7,047 bases of DNA from Desulfobacterales bacterium (GTDB taxonomy: Bacteria; Desulfobacterota; Syntrophobacteria; B119-G9). The notes below the pieces were generated by a model. The model made no database searches, was not told where the DNA came from, and was given only the letters and a program-made list of their open reading frames with translations. The number at the start of each line of letters is the position of its first letter. Position 1 is the first letter of the stretch. A program made the position numbers and the translations under genes. The DNA lies in the NCBI GenBank assembly GCA_026992215.1, contig JALXAI010000172.1:1-7047 (forward strand), given 5' to 3'. Positions 1 to 6,935 of this stretch are shown piece after piece.

Positions 1-218
1 CAGTTCAGGACGGATCTTTTTGGGCGCGTGGCGGCGGTTTGATATTCAGATGATTTGATGGGTTTTATGACGGAGATAGGAAACTTTTCATATTTACCAG
101 CATACTCAATAATTTTGCATGCGAACCGGTACCAGCTGGTTGCCACAAAGAACGTACTATTAGATCCTGGAAAATCCCGGGACAGACGAGCGGCACTCTG
201 TCTATAGTATGCCTCTCT
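1..218 (-). pseudogene. 5'-truncated rmlD/rfbD-like dTDP-4-dehydrorhamnose reductase remnant (C-terminal part, runs off the left edge)
   Basis: An open minus-strand frame runs from just after an in-frame TAA (219-221) to the left edge. From about position 155 leftwards it reads like the end of RmlD, the NADPH-dependent enzyme that makes dTDP-L-rhamnose. It has a TSWYRFA segment (140-120) matching the family's 'SWY-FA' motif, then an amphipathic helix (CKIIEYAGKY), then PIKSSEYQTAATRPKRSVLN (62-3). The last segment matches the family signature PI-[ST]-x-[EQ]-Y-P-T-x-A-x-R-P-x-x-SVL[DN]. The normal upstream two thirds (NADH-binding Rossmann fold and YxxxK catalytic motif) are absent: positions 219-324 show no RmlD-like sequence in any minus frame, and the ATPase gene ends at 325. 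No ATG start is in frame, although a GTG lies at 146. The residues coded by about 156-218 do not align with anything I recognise. I read it as a decayed fragment; family identity is fairly secure, non-functionality is inferred. Confidence 0.62.
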
Positions 219-324
219 TTAAACATGTAAACAAAACAGAACAAGCTATTTTTTAAGATCCATCACACAATGCGCCGTGAGCATTTTATGCGCCGATCAG
301 GACTTTGACGGGTTGTCAATTGTG
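219..324. other. Short non-coding gap downstream of the ABC operon
   Basis: I see no gene here. On the minus strand, directly after the ATPase stop codon, there is a weak 5-bp hairpin (TTGAC/GTCAA at 305-319 with a 5-base loop). Further on are small inverted repeats such as TCAC/GTGA (263-266 with 277-280). None is followed by a run of T's on the minus strand, so a convincing intrinsic terminator for the transporter operon is not visible. Transcription may end by another mechanism or run into the rmlD remnant. Confidence 0.5.
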
Positions 325-1425
325 TTAGGTCGTGTCTCTCAAAAAAACGATCTGGTTGGCGCTCAACTTCATATGTACAGAATCACCGACTTCAAGAGGC
401 CTTTCTTCCCGCAGATGCGGTTTGTCCACGCTAAGGTCGTACTTTCCGGCCAGGATCGAGTAGCGTATTATATTTCCCAGGAATTCTCTGTGTGTTACCC
501 TCCCCGAAAATATCACCCCGTTTTCCGGTGTTACATCCGGCTTATCCAATATGACAACGTTTTGAGGCCTGAACACTGCGCTGCACGGTCCGACCTCCGG
601 AGTCCTTCCTCCTTTGATATCTATCACGAAGCCTTCGCTTACGAACTTGAAAACGTTTCCTTCCTTCCTTATTTCTCCCTTTATAATATTTGCCACGCCC
701 AGGAAATTGGCAACGAACAGGTTCCTGGGCTGGTCGTAGAGCTCCATGGGGTTGCCAACCTGTTGAATTATGCCCTTGTTTATAACGGCAATGCGATCCG
801 CAGTCGTGTTTGCTTCCTCCTGGTCATGGGTAACGAATATGGTTGTAAGGGCAAGTTTTTGCTGCAGTTCGCGCAGTTCCCTGCGCATCTGGATCCTTAG
901 CTTTGCATCCAGGTTTGACAGGGGTTCGTCAAGGAGCAGTACCCGGGGCTGAACCACAAGGGTCCTTGCAAGGGCTACCCTTTGCTGTTGACCACCCGAC
1001 AGCTGGGAAGGTCTCCGGTCTGCCAGGTCTCTGAGGTCAACCAGATCCAGGATGGCATTAACCCTTTTTTCAATTTCATCCTTCGGGACCTTTTTTTCCT
1101 CAAGACCGAAGGCCACGTTCTTTCGCACCGTCATGTGAGGCCAGAGCGCATAATTCTGAAAAACCATCCCCACGTTTCTTTTCCACGGAGGAAGCTCCGT
1201 GACATCTTCACCCCCGATGTACACTTTACCCGTTTGAGCTCTCTCAAAACCGGCAATGAGCCTCAAAAGGGTTGTCTTGCCGCAGCCGGAAGGTCCCAGG
1301 AATGCAAAAAATTCTCCGGGCTTAATGGAAAGGTTTATATTTTTCAGCACGTGGAGTTTGCCGAAAGACAGGTCAATGTCTTTAAGAGTTATCCCCGCTG
1401 CTTGATCCTTTAGCTTGTAGCTCAT
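325..1425 (-). CDS. ABC transporter ATP-binding protein, FbpC/PotA/PhnT-like
   Basis: This is the cytoplasmic ATPase subunit of the importer encoded by the two genes upstream; it hydrolyses ATP to drive solute uptake through the permease. All nucleotide-binding motifs are present in the 366 residues: Walker A GPSGCGKTT (44-52), Q-loop Gln90 (MVFQNYALWPHMTV), signature LSGGQQQRVALARTL (142-156), Walker B VLLLDEP with D-loop (162-173), and the H-loop FVTHDQEEA with His200. Residues after about 235 carry the FVANFLGVANIIKGE segment and a C-terminal beta-rich region of TOBE_2 type, typical of the Fe3+/polyamine/2-aminoethylphosphonate branch. Length is normal for that branch. The ATG start is supported by a good AAGGAG ribosome binding site 11 bases upstream, which overlaps the permease stop codon, so the two are translationally linked. 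The substrate cannot be told from this subunit. Family confidence is very high. Confidence 0.96.
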   Translation of the reverse strand: MSYKLKDQAAGITLKDIDLSFGKLHVLKNINLSIKPGEFFAFLGPSGCGKTTLLRLIAGFERAQTGKVYIGGEDVTELPPWKRNVGMVFQNYALWPHMTVRKNVAFGLEEKKVPKDEIEKRVNAILDLVDLRDLADRRPSQLSGGQQQRVALARTLVVQPRVLLLDEPLSNLDAKLRIQMRRELRELQQKLALTTIFVTHDQEEANTTADRIAVINKGIIQQVGNPMELYDQPRNLFVANFLGVANIIKGEIRKEGNVFKFVSEGFVIDIKGGRTPEVGPCSAVFRPQNVVILDKPDVTPENGVIFSGRVTHREFLGNIIRYSILAGKYDLSVDKPHLREERPLEVGDSVHMKLSANQIVFLRDTT

Positions 1426-1436
1426 GGTTGGAAAAT

Positions 1437-1443
1437 CTCCTTA
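1437..1443 (-). promoter_or_regulatory. Ribosome binding site of the ATPase gene overlapping the permease stop codon
   Basis: On the minus strand the permease stop TAA runs directly into TAAGGAG. The AAGGAG (1442-1437) is an SD sequence 11 bases before the ATG at 1425. This arrangement implies translational coupling of permease and ATPase. Confidence 0.8.
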
Positions 1444-3135
1444 TCTCGTGCTTAACTCCTGAAGTTTTCGACCCCTTTCCACGATTCTGTGCGACAGGTA
1501 GGTGGCGAGGCCAACGATGCACACCGCCACGATGCCGAGTGCCGCTCCGGGGCCTCTACCCGCGGCACTTTGCATAAATACGTAGATACCATAGGAAAGA
1601 GGTGCATCAGATTCGGCCGAAACCAGCATAAGTGTTGCGGAGAGTTCCACGGCGGCCGTGGCAAAGCTGGTTATGAATCCAGCCGCCATACCGCCAGCCA
1701 TCAATGGTACCACTATCTTGAAGACGGTTTTGAGCCTCCCTGCTCCAAGGTTTTCCGCCGCCTCTTCGAGAGAAACACTTACCTGCTGAAGCCCCGCCGT
1801 ACAGGCTCTAAGAGCATACGGTAATCTTCTGATGGAAAGGGCAAGAACGAGCATTACCCACCAGCTTGCCAGCACCTGGTTGTTCCAGGGAACATTGTAC
1901 CCGGAAAAGGTCCTGAGGTACCCTATTCCCAGCACCAGCCCGGGAACGGCCAGCGCTGCCATAGCGATGTAGTCGAGCCATTGCCTGCCGGCAAGCTTTG
2001 TGCGCAGCACCAGGTAGGCGATGGATGTGCCGATAACAACGTCTATGGTTGCTGCCATGCTTGAGTAAAGCAACGTGTTATTCAGGTATTCCGGGGTTTC
2101 GGCGAAAATCTTAACGTAATGGCTTAGCGTGTAACCATCGGGAAGGACACTATACGACCATATCGTCCCGAAAGAAAGCAACGTTAGCCCTATGTGTGGC
2201 GCGAGCACCAAGACCAGTATCGTGAGAGTAATTGCATAGGCAAATAATTTTTCCCATGGCCTCATTTTCCGCTTCGCCAGTCCGCCTCCACCTTTTTGAA
2301 CGGTCGCGAACTCTTTGCCTCTCAGCGCGAACGTGGACAGCCACATAGACGTAAGCGATACTATGACCAGGATCACTGATATTACGTAACCCATCGGATC
2401 ATCAATCCCGATGGAAGAAATTCTCAGGTAAGCCTGGGGCGCCAGCAGGTTGTTGACGTTTAAAAGCAGGGGAGTTCCCAGGTCGTCAAAGACCTTGAGA
2501 AAAACCAGGGAAGCACCCGCCATGTAACCGGGCATGGCAAGCGGGAATACAATCCTGCGAAAAAGGCGGAAACCACTGCATCCCAGGTTTTGCGCCGCTT
2601 CTTCCATGCTGCGGTCTATATTGTTTAAACTGGTTGTGAGGTTTATCAGGATAAATGGAAAATAGTGGATACTTTCAACAAAAATTACTCCGTTCAACCC
2701 TTCCATGAAGGGTATGGTAAATCCGAACCACCTATCCAGCAGGAGGTTGACACTACCGTTTCTTCCGAAGAGCAGCTGCATGGCCACCGCACCAACGAAA
2801 GGTGGCATTATCAGGGGAACTATTCCAAGGCTCTGGATAATAAGGTTTCCTTTAAATTCGAAGCGGCTCGTGAAGTACGCCAGTGGCAACGCGTAAAGGG
2901 ATGCAAGCAGCACTCCCATGCTAGCAACGTAAAGTGAGTTCAGAAAGGATTCCCGGAAAAGATCGGTGCTGAAGAAGTCCTTGAAATTAACAAGGGTAAA
3001 GCCGCCATTAATGGTGTCGTGAAAAGCAACAAATATGACCTTGAATACGGGAAGAACCAAGAAGACAAAAATGAAAGTTCCAATTATCAGGGCAATACTT
3101 AACTGCCCGGGATTTCTCTTATACTCGGAAAACAA
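1441..3135 (-). CDS. ABC transporter permease with two fused transmembrane domains, FbpB/PhnU-like
   Basis: This inner-membrane channel subunit has 564 residues and about 12 predicted membrane segments. It is an internal duplication of the binding-protein-dependent transport domain, so one chain replaces the usual two permeases. Each half carries an EAA loop that docks onto the ATPase: EEAAQNLGCSGFRLFRRIVF (178-197) in the first half and EEAAENLGAGRLKTVFKIVV (457-476) in the second. Hydrophobic segments lie at roughly 13-37, 66-88, 98-122, 248-270, 298-322, 355-377 and 530-546, among others. A basic, glycine-rich linker (about 272-296) joins the halves. This architecture is typical of Fe3+ (FbpB/AfuB), thiamine (ThiP) and 2-aminoethylphosphonate importers. 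The start is TTG at 3135: no ATG or GTG lies between it and the upstream in-frame TAA at 3175-3177, and a GGAG (3150-3147) sits 11 bases ahead. The gene follows the binding-protein gene after 144 bases and precedes the ATPase gene by 15. Confidence 0.93.
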   Translation of the reverse strand: MFSEYKRNPGQLSIALIIGTFIFVFLVLPVFKVIFVAFHDTINGGFTLVNFKDFFSTDLFRESFLNSLYVASMGVLLASLYALPLAYFTSRFEFKGNLIIQSLGIVPLIMPPFVGAVAMQLLFGRNGSVNLLLDRWFGFTIPFMEGLNGVIFVESIHYFPFILINLTTSLNNIDRSMEEAAQNLGCSGFRLFRRIVFPLAMPGYMAGASLVFLKVFDDLGTPLLLNVNNLLAPQAYLRISSIGIDDPMGYVISVILVIVSLTSMWLSTFALRGKEFATVQKGGGGLAKRKMRPWEKLFAYAITLTILVLVLAPHIGLTLLSFGTIWSYSVLPDGYTLSHYVKIFAETPEYLNNTLLYSSMAATIDVVIGTSIAYLVLRTKLAGRQWLDYIAMAALAVPGLVLGIGYLRTFSGYNVPWNNQVLASWWVMLVLALSIRRLPYALRACTAGLQQVSVSLEEAAENLGAGRLKTVFKIVVPLMAGGMAAGFITSFATAAVELSATLMLVSAESDAPLSYGIYVFMQSAAGRGPGAALGIVAVCIVGLATYLSHRIVERGRKLQELSTR

Positions 3136-3234
3136 CTTTCGTCCCGCTCCACTCGTAGTATTGGTAAGGCAAAATTACCATGGAAACGTTACCAAATCCC
3201 TGCTGTGCTCCGGGGCAAGTGATGAGGTAGAGCC

Positions 3235-3268
3235 TCCCGGCGAGAAAAAAGGCTTCTTCTCACCGGGA
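3235..3268 (-). promoter_or_regulatory. Intercistronic stem-loop between binding-protein and permease genes
   Basis: In the minus-strand transcript a 12-bp stem forms between 3268-3257 and 3246-3235 (TCCCGGTGAGAA with TTCTCGCCGGGA), all paired with one central U-G wobble around a 10-base loop. It starts 11 bases after the binding-protein stop codon (3280-3282). There is no T run after it, so it is not a classical terminator. By analogy with intercistronic hairpins such as that between malE and malF, it probably protects the 3' end of the upstream message, or partly stops transcription, so that more binding protein than permease is made. A competing hairpin (GAAGCC/GGCTTC, 3267-3272 with 3251-3256) would exclude this one. 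Confidence 0.68.
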
Positions 3269-3279
3269 AGCCCATAATT

Positions 3280-4638
3280 TTACTTCAGCATCGATAACGC
3301 CTTTTCCGCTTTTGCCTTTGCCTTGGCATAGTGCTCTTTTGCGAATCTGTCCCAGACCTCTTCAACTTCTGCCTGGCGTTTCGGCACCACGTCCGTGATT
3401 TTTTTACGTTTCTTTTTGAAAATGCCGGAAAATGCAGGATCGTTGGCCTTGGCTTCCGTAATGGGAACGGCCGCCACCAGCGCTTTTGCTTCCTCTACCA
3501 GTTTCTCTGCCTCCGGGTTTGGCTTTTCCTTGAGTTTCGCTTCGGCGTCATAGATAGCCTTTGTCGCCGCCTTCAGATCATTTAACCTGAAGGTGATCAT
3601 CTGGTCGAAAAGGGAATTGACAAGATTGTAGCGACCCTTGGATAGTTTTACGTCGAACTTTACTTTTGCTCCAATAGAGCTGTCCTTAAACGGGTTCGGG
3701 AACCCCTTGGGAGCTTTGCTGTAAATGGCAGGATTAATGGGAAGGCGCATAATTTTCGGGTCAAGCAATATTTCCTGTCCTTCCGGCGAAAGTAGGAACT
3801 CGATATACTTGGCTGCCAGATCCCTGTGAGGAGCATTTTTTACAATTGCGATGTTCGCCGGAACCAGGGTTGTAACCGTTGGATACACAAATTCCACCGG
3901 AAAACCGGTAGCCTTGGAAGAAAAGCCGAAAAAGTCTATAACTATGCCTATACCAAAGTCACCGCTGTTTACTCCGTCAGGCACGCCAAAGCTTCTTTCC
4001 GTTATCGTCTTCAAGTTTCCGCCAATGCCTTTCAACAGCGCCCAGCCTTTTTCCCAGCCTTCTCCCTGGAGAATGGTTTCCACGGTCAGGTGAGTTGTTC
4101 CGGACCTTGACGGTGCACACATTCCAACATGATCGTAGTATATAGGTTTTTTTAGATCTTCCCATTCCCTGGGTGCCGGAAGTTTCTTTGCTTTCAGGTA
4201 TCGAAGGTTGTACATGATGCCGTAGCCTGACGCAGCAAACCCCACGTAGTAACCTTCCGGATCATTGATCGGGTATGATCCTACCATCTTCGGCAGTCCC
4301 TTGACCTTCGGAGTGTATTTTTCCAGGAGCCCGTCGCCTTTCAGAACTTCAAAGGCATCGGGAGCAGATGCCCAGAAAAGGTCCGAGGTATTGTTCTTGG
4401 CAGTTTCCTGGATATACTTCACTCCTGCAGTAGTTTTCTTCTTTAACATCTCAACCTTCACGCCCGGGTATTTCTTTTCAAAGGCGACCTTAAAGGCCAT
4501 GGTCAAATCTTTCGGGTAAGATGTAACAACAACCAGCTTACCGGAAGCCGCCAGTGAAAAACCCGGAAAAGCCAAAACTGCCACTAACAGGGCAACCAAC
4601 AAATGACCAATCCGACCAATGAAGTGTGAACCTTTCAT
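3280..4638 (-). CDS. Periplasmic extracellular solute-binding protein of an ABC importer (Fe3+/AEP-type family)
   Basis: This 452-residue protein should bind the imported solute in the periplasm and deliver it to the permease encoded next. A Sec signal peptide is clear: a basic start (residues 1-12), a hydrophobic core (LLVALLVAVLAFPGFSLA, 13-30), and probable cleavage after Ala30 or Ala31. The mature part opens with KLVVVTSYPKDLTMAFKVAF, the usual first strand and helix of type II binding proteins, and SDLFWASAPDAF (85-96) is the conserved first ligand-loop region. IGIVIDFFGFS (230-240) lies where I would place the hinge and ligand site of ferric-binding relatives, with Phe236-Phe237 instead of a Tyr pair; this placement is by eye. 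After about residue 340 a Lys/Glu/Ala-rich helical extension (to 452) goes beyond the usual roughly 340-residue fold. The start is fixed by a strong AAGGAGGT site 6 bases upstream. Family confident; ligand unknown. Confidence 0.92.
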   Translation of the reverse strand: MKGSHFIGRIGHLLVALLVAVLAFPGFSLAASGKLVVVTSYPKDLTMAFKVAFEKKYPGVKVEMLKKKTTAGVKYIQETAKNNTSDLFWASAPDAFEVLKGDGLLEKYTPKVKGLPKMVGSYPINDPEGYYVGFAASGYGIMYNLRYLKAKKLPAPREWEDLKKPIYYDHVGMCAPSRSGTTHLTVETILQGEGWEKGWALLKGIGGNLKTITERSFGVPDGVNSGDFGIGIVIDFFGFSSKATGFPVEFVYPTVTTLVPANIAIVKNAPHRDLAAKYIEFLLSPEGQEILLDPKIMRLPINPAIYSKAPKGFPNPFKDSSIGAKVKFDVKLSKGRYNLVNSLFDQMITFRLNDLKAATKAIYDAEAKLKEKPNPEAEKLVEEAKALVAAVPITEAKANDPAFSGIFKKKRKKITDVVPKRQAEVEEVWDRFAKEHYAKAKAKAEKALSMLK

Positions 4639-4773
4639 CTCCTGACCTCCTTTTTGAATTTTTGTTAAACCGGGTAATTCGTATTCCTGAGGAGCTTGAG
4701 ATATCGCGTTAACACATGCAGAGAGGGAAACCAGCTGAAAGTTGCTATAACTTAATATAATGATAAGTACATA
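4639..4773 (-). promoter_or_regulatory. Leader and presumed promoter region of the ABC importer operon
   Basis: This 135-base gap separates the DedA-type gene stop codon from the binding-protein start. On the minus strand its first third (about 4740-4773) is very AT-rich, a plausible promoter position. I could not match a convincing -35/-10 pair: TTGATA at the DedA gene end (4777-4772) has only a poor -10 partner at normal spacing. No clear terminator hairpin for the DedA gene is seen, so read-through into the operon is possible. The region ends with a strong SD (4645-4652). Confidence 0.4.
4645..4652 (-). promoter_or_regulatory. Strong ribosome binding site of the solute-binding protein gene
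   Basis: The minus strand reads AAGGAGGT, a near-perfect anti-16S match, with 6 bases before the ATG at 4638. This confirms the start and predicts high translation, as expected for a binding protein needed in excess over its permease. Confidence 0.85.
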
Positions 4774-6882
4774 TCAAGGGATTTCTGGCCTTGCGAGTTT
4801 TAGGCTTCGTTGGCGAGTGATCAAAACAACTGTGCCGTCCCACCTGATGTTGCCAGCCACATTGAGAAAGTTATTATGATTTTTAAAGTAGTTTTTCCTG
4901 ACAATCGTAAAATTTCCTTCCTTAAGTTCCCGGCAGATCTCATCCAGCGGGGCCTGGTAGTCTCCATTATCGACTGCAAAGGTAATCCACGGCGTGATTT
5001 TTTTACACACCTGGCATTCTGCAGTGCCCACGTAGAGCTCCGAGTGTGATCCTTCAGATTCGAAACCCGATACCCACAGACGAAACACCAATCGCATATC
5101 CTTGATATCCCTGTACATAACCAGACTTTCGAACTTTCCATTTAATAACCTTGGCAGGATGGGAAGATCGTATAGATGGACCTCCGGGGCGAGGGTTGTC
5201 AACAAGGATCGCAGGTTTATGGCTCCCGGGGTTTTCCAGCCGTAGTTAAAAAGGCACGTAACGACTTTGTTCGGGTTTCCCAGGTATTGAACCGTCAAGG
5301 GTTGTTTGATTTTCCCTCTGATGCTCAGCCGCAGCACCGGCATCTTTTCCCACCCGTCGAGAAGCCACTCGCGGGGATCTATCATCCTTGGCGGAATTCG
5401 TTTACTGGAAATCGATAAAGAATTTATTCTGCCGGCCCTTGCAAAAAAACCGCCAAATATTGCAAATGCCAGAACAGTTGCGATAACAAGCGGCTTAAAG
5501 TTAATATTTTTGTGAGCACTCTTCAAATAGAAAAGGGCACAGAGAGAAACCCACGCCCAACCCAGAAAAAAACCGCCCATTACGTTAGAGAACCAGTTTA
5601 TGCCAAGATACAGGCGAGAAAAACCTACAAATGAAGAAGCGGCCACGATTGCCGAAAACAGAACCCATCGATACAGCCGTTTTGATCGCGCGGAAATCTC
5701 CAGGGTGTCGACAGACTGTAAAACCAGGATGAAAAGCATCCCGAAAAGAACGGTGGCGTATACCGTATGAGCGCTGGGGAAAGCGTGTGTTGATATGCCT
5801 TTCCAGAATCCCTGAAACGGTCTCCCGGCAGAAATGATTCTCGCGAAGAGACGAACCAGCCCATAACTTCCGACCCAGCACAGCAACACCAGCAACGCTG
5901 ATTCTAATGCACGTCGGCAAAGGAACATACCCGCCAGGGAGGCAGAAACCAGCAAAAAAAGCAGCCAGTCGCCCAGTCCCGTGATTATGGAAAAAATCCT
6001 GTCTGCGAAGGGATTCCTGACGGATTGAAGAAGATGAAATATGCTCCGGTCAATCGGAAAAGGGGAACTGCCCAGAAGTTCCGCCTGGACAACGACTACG
6101 AAACCTGACATGCAAAGCACGCACAAGAACAACATCAGCGGGAAAACGTGTTCATTTCTATCAAAACCGTCCACCAAGAAAGACGCAGTTTTGCCCACGA
6201 TCCGGCCCGGAATCGATCCTCCAACGCCAGTCTTTGCTCGCCTACGTAATATTTCGATCCAGCGGCCGCTGGCGAAACCTACCAGCCTGAATACCTTTTT
6301 GCTGCTCCATAGAAACATCCAGAGCAAAGCGGTAACGAGGAGCATAAGGATAATCAGCCTTGTGCTGACAATACCTGCAATGGTAAGTGAAGTGCCGAGT
6401 ATAACACCGGGCATGACGTAGACGAACGCCCAGCCCACTGCAGAGATTACATTCACAAACGTGAAGTAGAAGACCGGCATATCCATGATACCGGCTACAA
6501 GGGGAATAATCGGCCTGATTGGGCCTATAAAACGCCCGAGAAAAACGCTCTTGCCGCCATGGTTTCTGAAAAAGTTTTCCCCTTCATCCAGCAGATGCGC
6601 ATACTTGCTGAAAGGCCACATGGTTTTCAGCTTGTCCTTGTAAAAATGTCCTATCCAGTAGCTGATGGCGTCACCTGATATGGCACCCAGAGCAGCAAAA
6701 ACTAGGGTGGGTTGCAGCCCTATACTTCCCACCCCCACAAGGGCACCTATCCCGAACATGACAACTGTTCCGGGAATCAGTAATCCCACCAGGGCGAGGG
6801 ATTCAGAAAGGGAGATCAGGAAAATAAAGACGTAGGTCAGGTTGCAATGTCCTGAAACAAATGTCAGCAGGCTGTCGATCAT
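4774..6882 (-). CDS. DedA - PAP2-like - LssY_C three-domain membrane protein with degenerate PAP2 motifs
   Basis: This 702-residue inner-membrane protein has three parts. Residues 1-195 are a DedA domain, with ESLALVGLLIPG (27-38), GDAISYWIG (70-78) and the hallmark GRFIGPIRPIIPLVAG (116-131). DedA relatives act in lipid (undecaprenyl-phosphate or phospholipid) flipping and membrane homeostasis. Residues about 245-455 are a PAP2-like multi-pass domain whose relatives remove phosphate from lipid phosphates. PSAH (369-372) and RP (354-355) are kept. However, the Lys of K-x6-RP is Ala347, and the third motif reads SRLYLGINWFSN (422-433), with Asn429 for the catalytic His and Asn433 for the Asp. 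Residues about 500-690 are a soluble LssY C-terminal domain (YLGNPNKVV, GWKTPGAINL, RLVFRLWVSG, ELYVGT) with an unusual CxxC (623-626). The domain order matches known bifunctional DedA/PAP2 proteins. The ATG fits the normal DedA N-terminus, but its SD is weak (AGAGA directly adjacent). It may be a non-catalytic lipid-binding or flippase protein (inference). Confidence 0.93.
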   Translation of the reverse strand: MIDSLLTFVSGHCNLTYVFIFLISLSESLALVGLLIPGTVVMFGIGALVGVGSIGLQPTLVFAALGAISGDAISYWIGHFYKDKLKTMWPFSKYAHLLDEGENFFRNHGGKSVFLGRFIGPIRPIIPLVAGIMDMPVFYFTFVNVISAVGWAFVYVMPGVILGTSLTIAGIVSTRLIILMLLVTALLWMFLWSSKKVFRLVGFASGRWIEILRRRAKTGVGGSIPGRIVGKTASFLVDGFDRNEHVFPLMLFLCVLCMSGFVVVVQAELLGSSPFPIDRSIFHLLQSVRNPFADRIFSIITGLGDWLLFLLVSASLAGMFLCRRALESALLVLLCWVGSYGLVRLFARIISAGRPFQGFWKGISTHAFPSAHTVYATVLFGMLFILVLQSVDTLEISARSKRLYRWVLFSAIVAASSFVGFSRLYLGINWFSNVMGGFFLGWAWVSLCALFYLKSAHKNINFKPLVIATVLAFAIFGGFFARAGRINSLSISSKRIPPRMIDPREWLLDGWEKMPVLRLSIRGKIKQPLTVQYLGNPNKVVTCLFNYGWKTPGAINLRSLLTTLAPEVHLYDLPILPRLLNGKFESLVMYRDIKDMRLVFRLWVSGFESEGSHSELYVGTAECQVCKKITPWITFAVDNGDYQAPLDEICRELKEGNFTIVRKNYFKNHNNFLNVAGNIRWDGTVVLITRQRSLKLARPEIP

Positions 6883-6935
6883 TCTCTATTTTCGATTGTT
6901 AAAGTTGAACCGATTAATTCGAGGTGGAGTTTAAC
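6883..6935 (-). other. Short upstream leader of the DedA-type gene
   Basis: These 53 bases lie between the T-run of the stem-loop to the right and the DedA-type ATG. They are AT-rich near the start codon. I found no well-spaced -35/-10 pair: TTGTTA (6937-6932) and TTAATC (6917-6912) are only 14 bases apart. Only a weak AGAGA stands before the ATG. Confidence 0.35.

Noticed and set aside
131..140. 10-bp palindrome ACCAGCTGGT as an operator site
   Set aside because: It falls within the recognisable RmlD SWY-FA coding motif, far from any start codon, so coding explains it better.
175..202. Inverted repeats TCCCGGGA (175-182) and GACAGA/TCTGTC (181-186 with 197-202), considered as an operon terminator
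   Set aside because: They lie in the rmlD remnant frame, are short, have a 10-base loop in the second case, and no T-run follows on the minus strand.
270..295. Direct repeat ATGCGCCG (270-277 and 288-295)
   Set aside because: Only 8 bases in two copies, with no element between or around them; consistent with chance.
277..900. A 207-codon plus-strand open frame
   Set aside because: It lies mostly antisense to the ATPase gene, whose motifs are all intact, and its translation shows no recognisable domain. It is a shadow of the opposite strand.
4699..4735. A sigma-54-like promoter (TGG...TGCA) upstream of the binding-protein gene
   Set aside because: The GG and GC are separated by 11 bases instead of 10 and the rest of the consensus is missing.
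5585..5920. An overlapping 111-codon minus-strand frame inside the PAP2 region, considered as evidence of a frameshift
   Set aside because: The main frame reads through the same region with all PAP2 motifs in register, so no frameshift is needed to explain the missing catalytic residues.
6041..6421. A 126-codon plus-strand open frame antisense to the DedA-type gene
   Set aside because: The opposite frame encodes clear DedA and linker sequence. The plus translation is low-complexity, Ser/Thr/Arg-rich and unlike a known protein.
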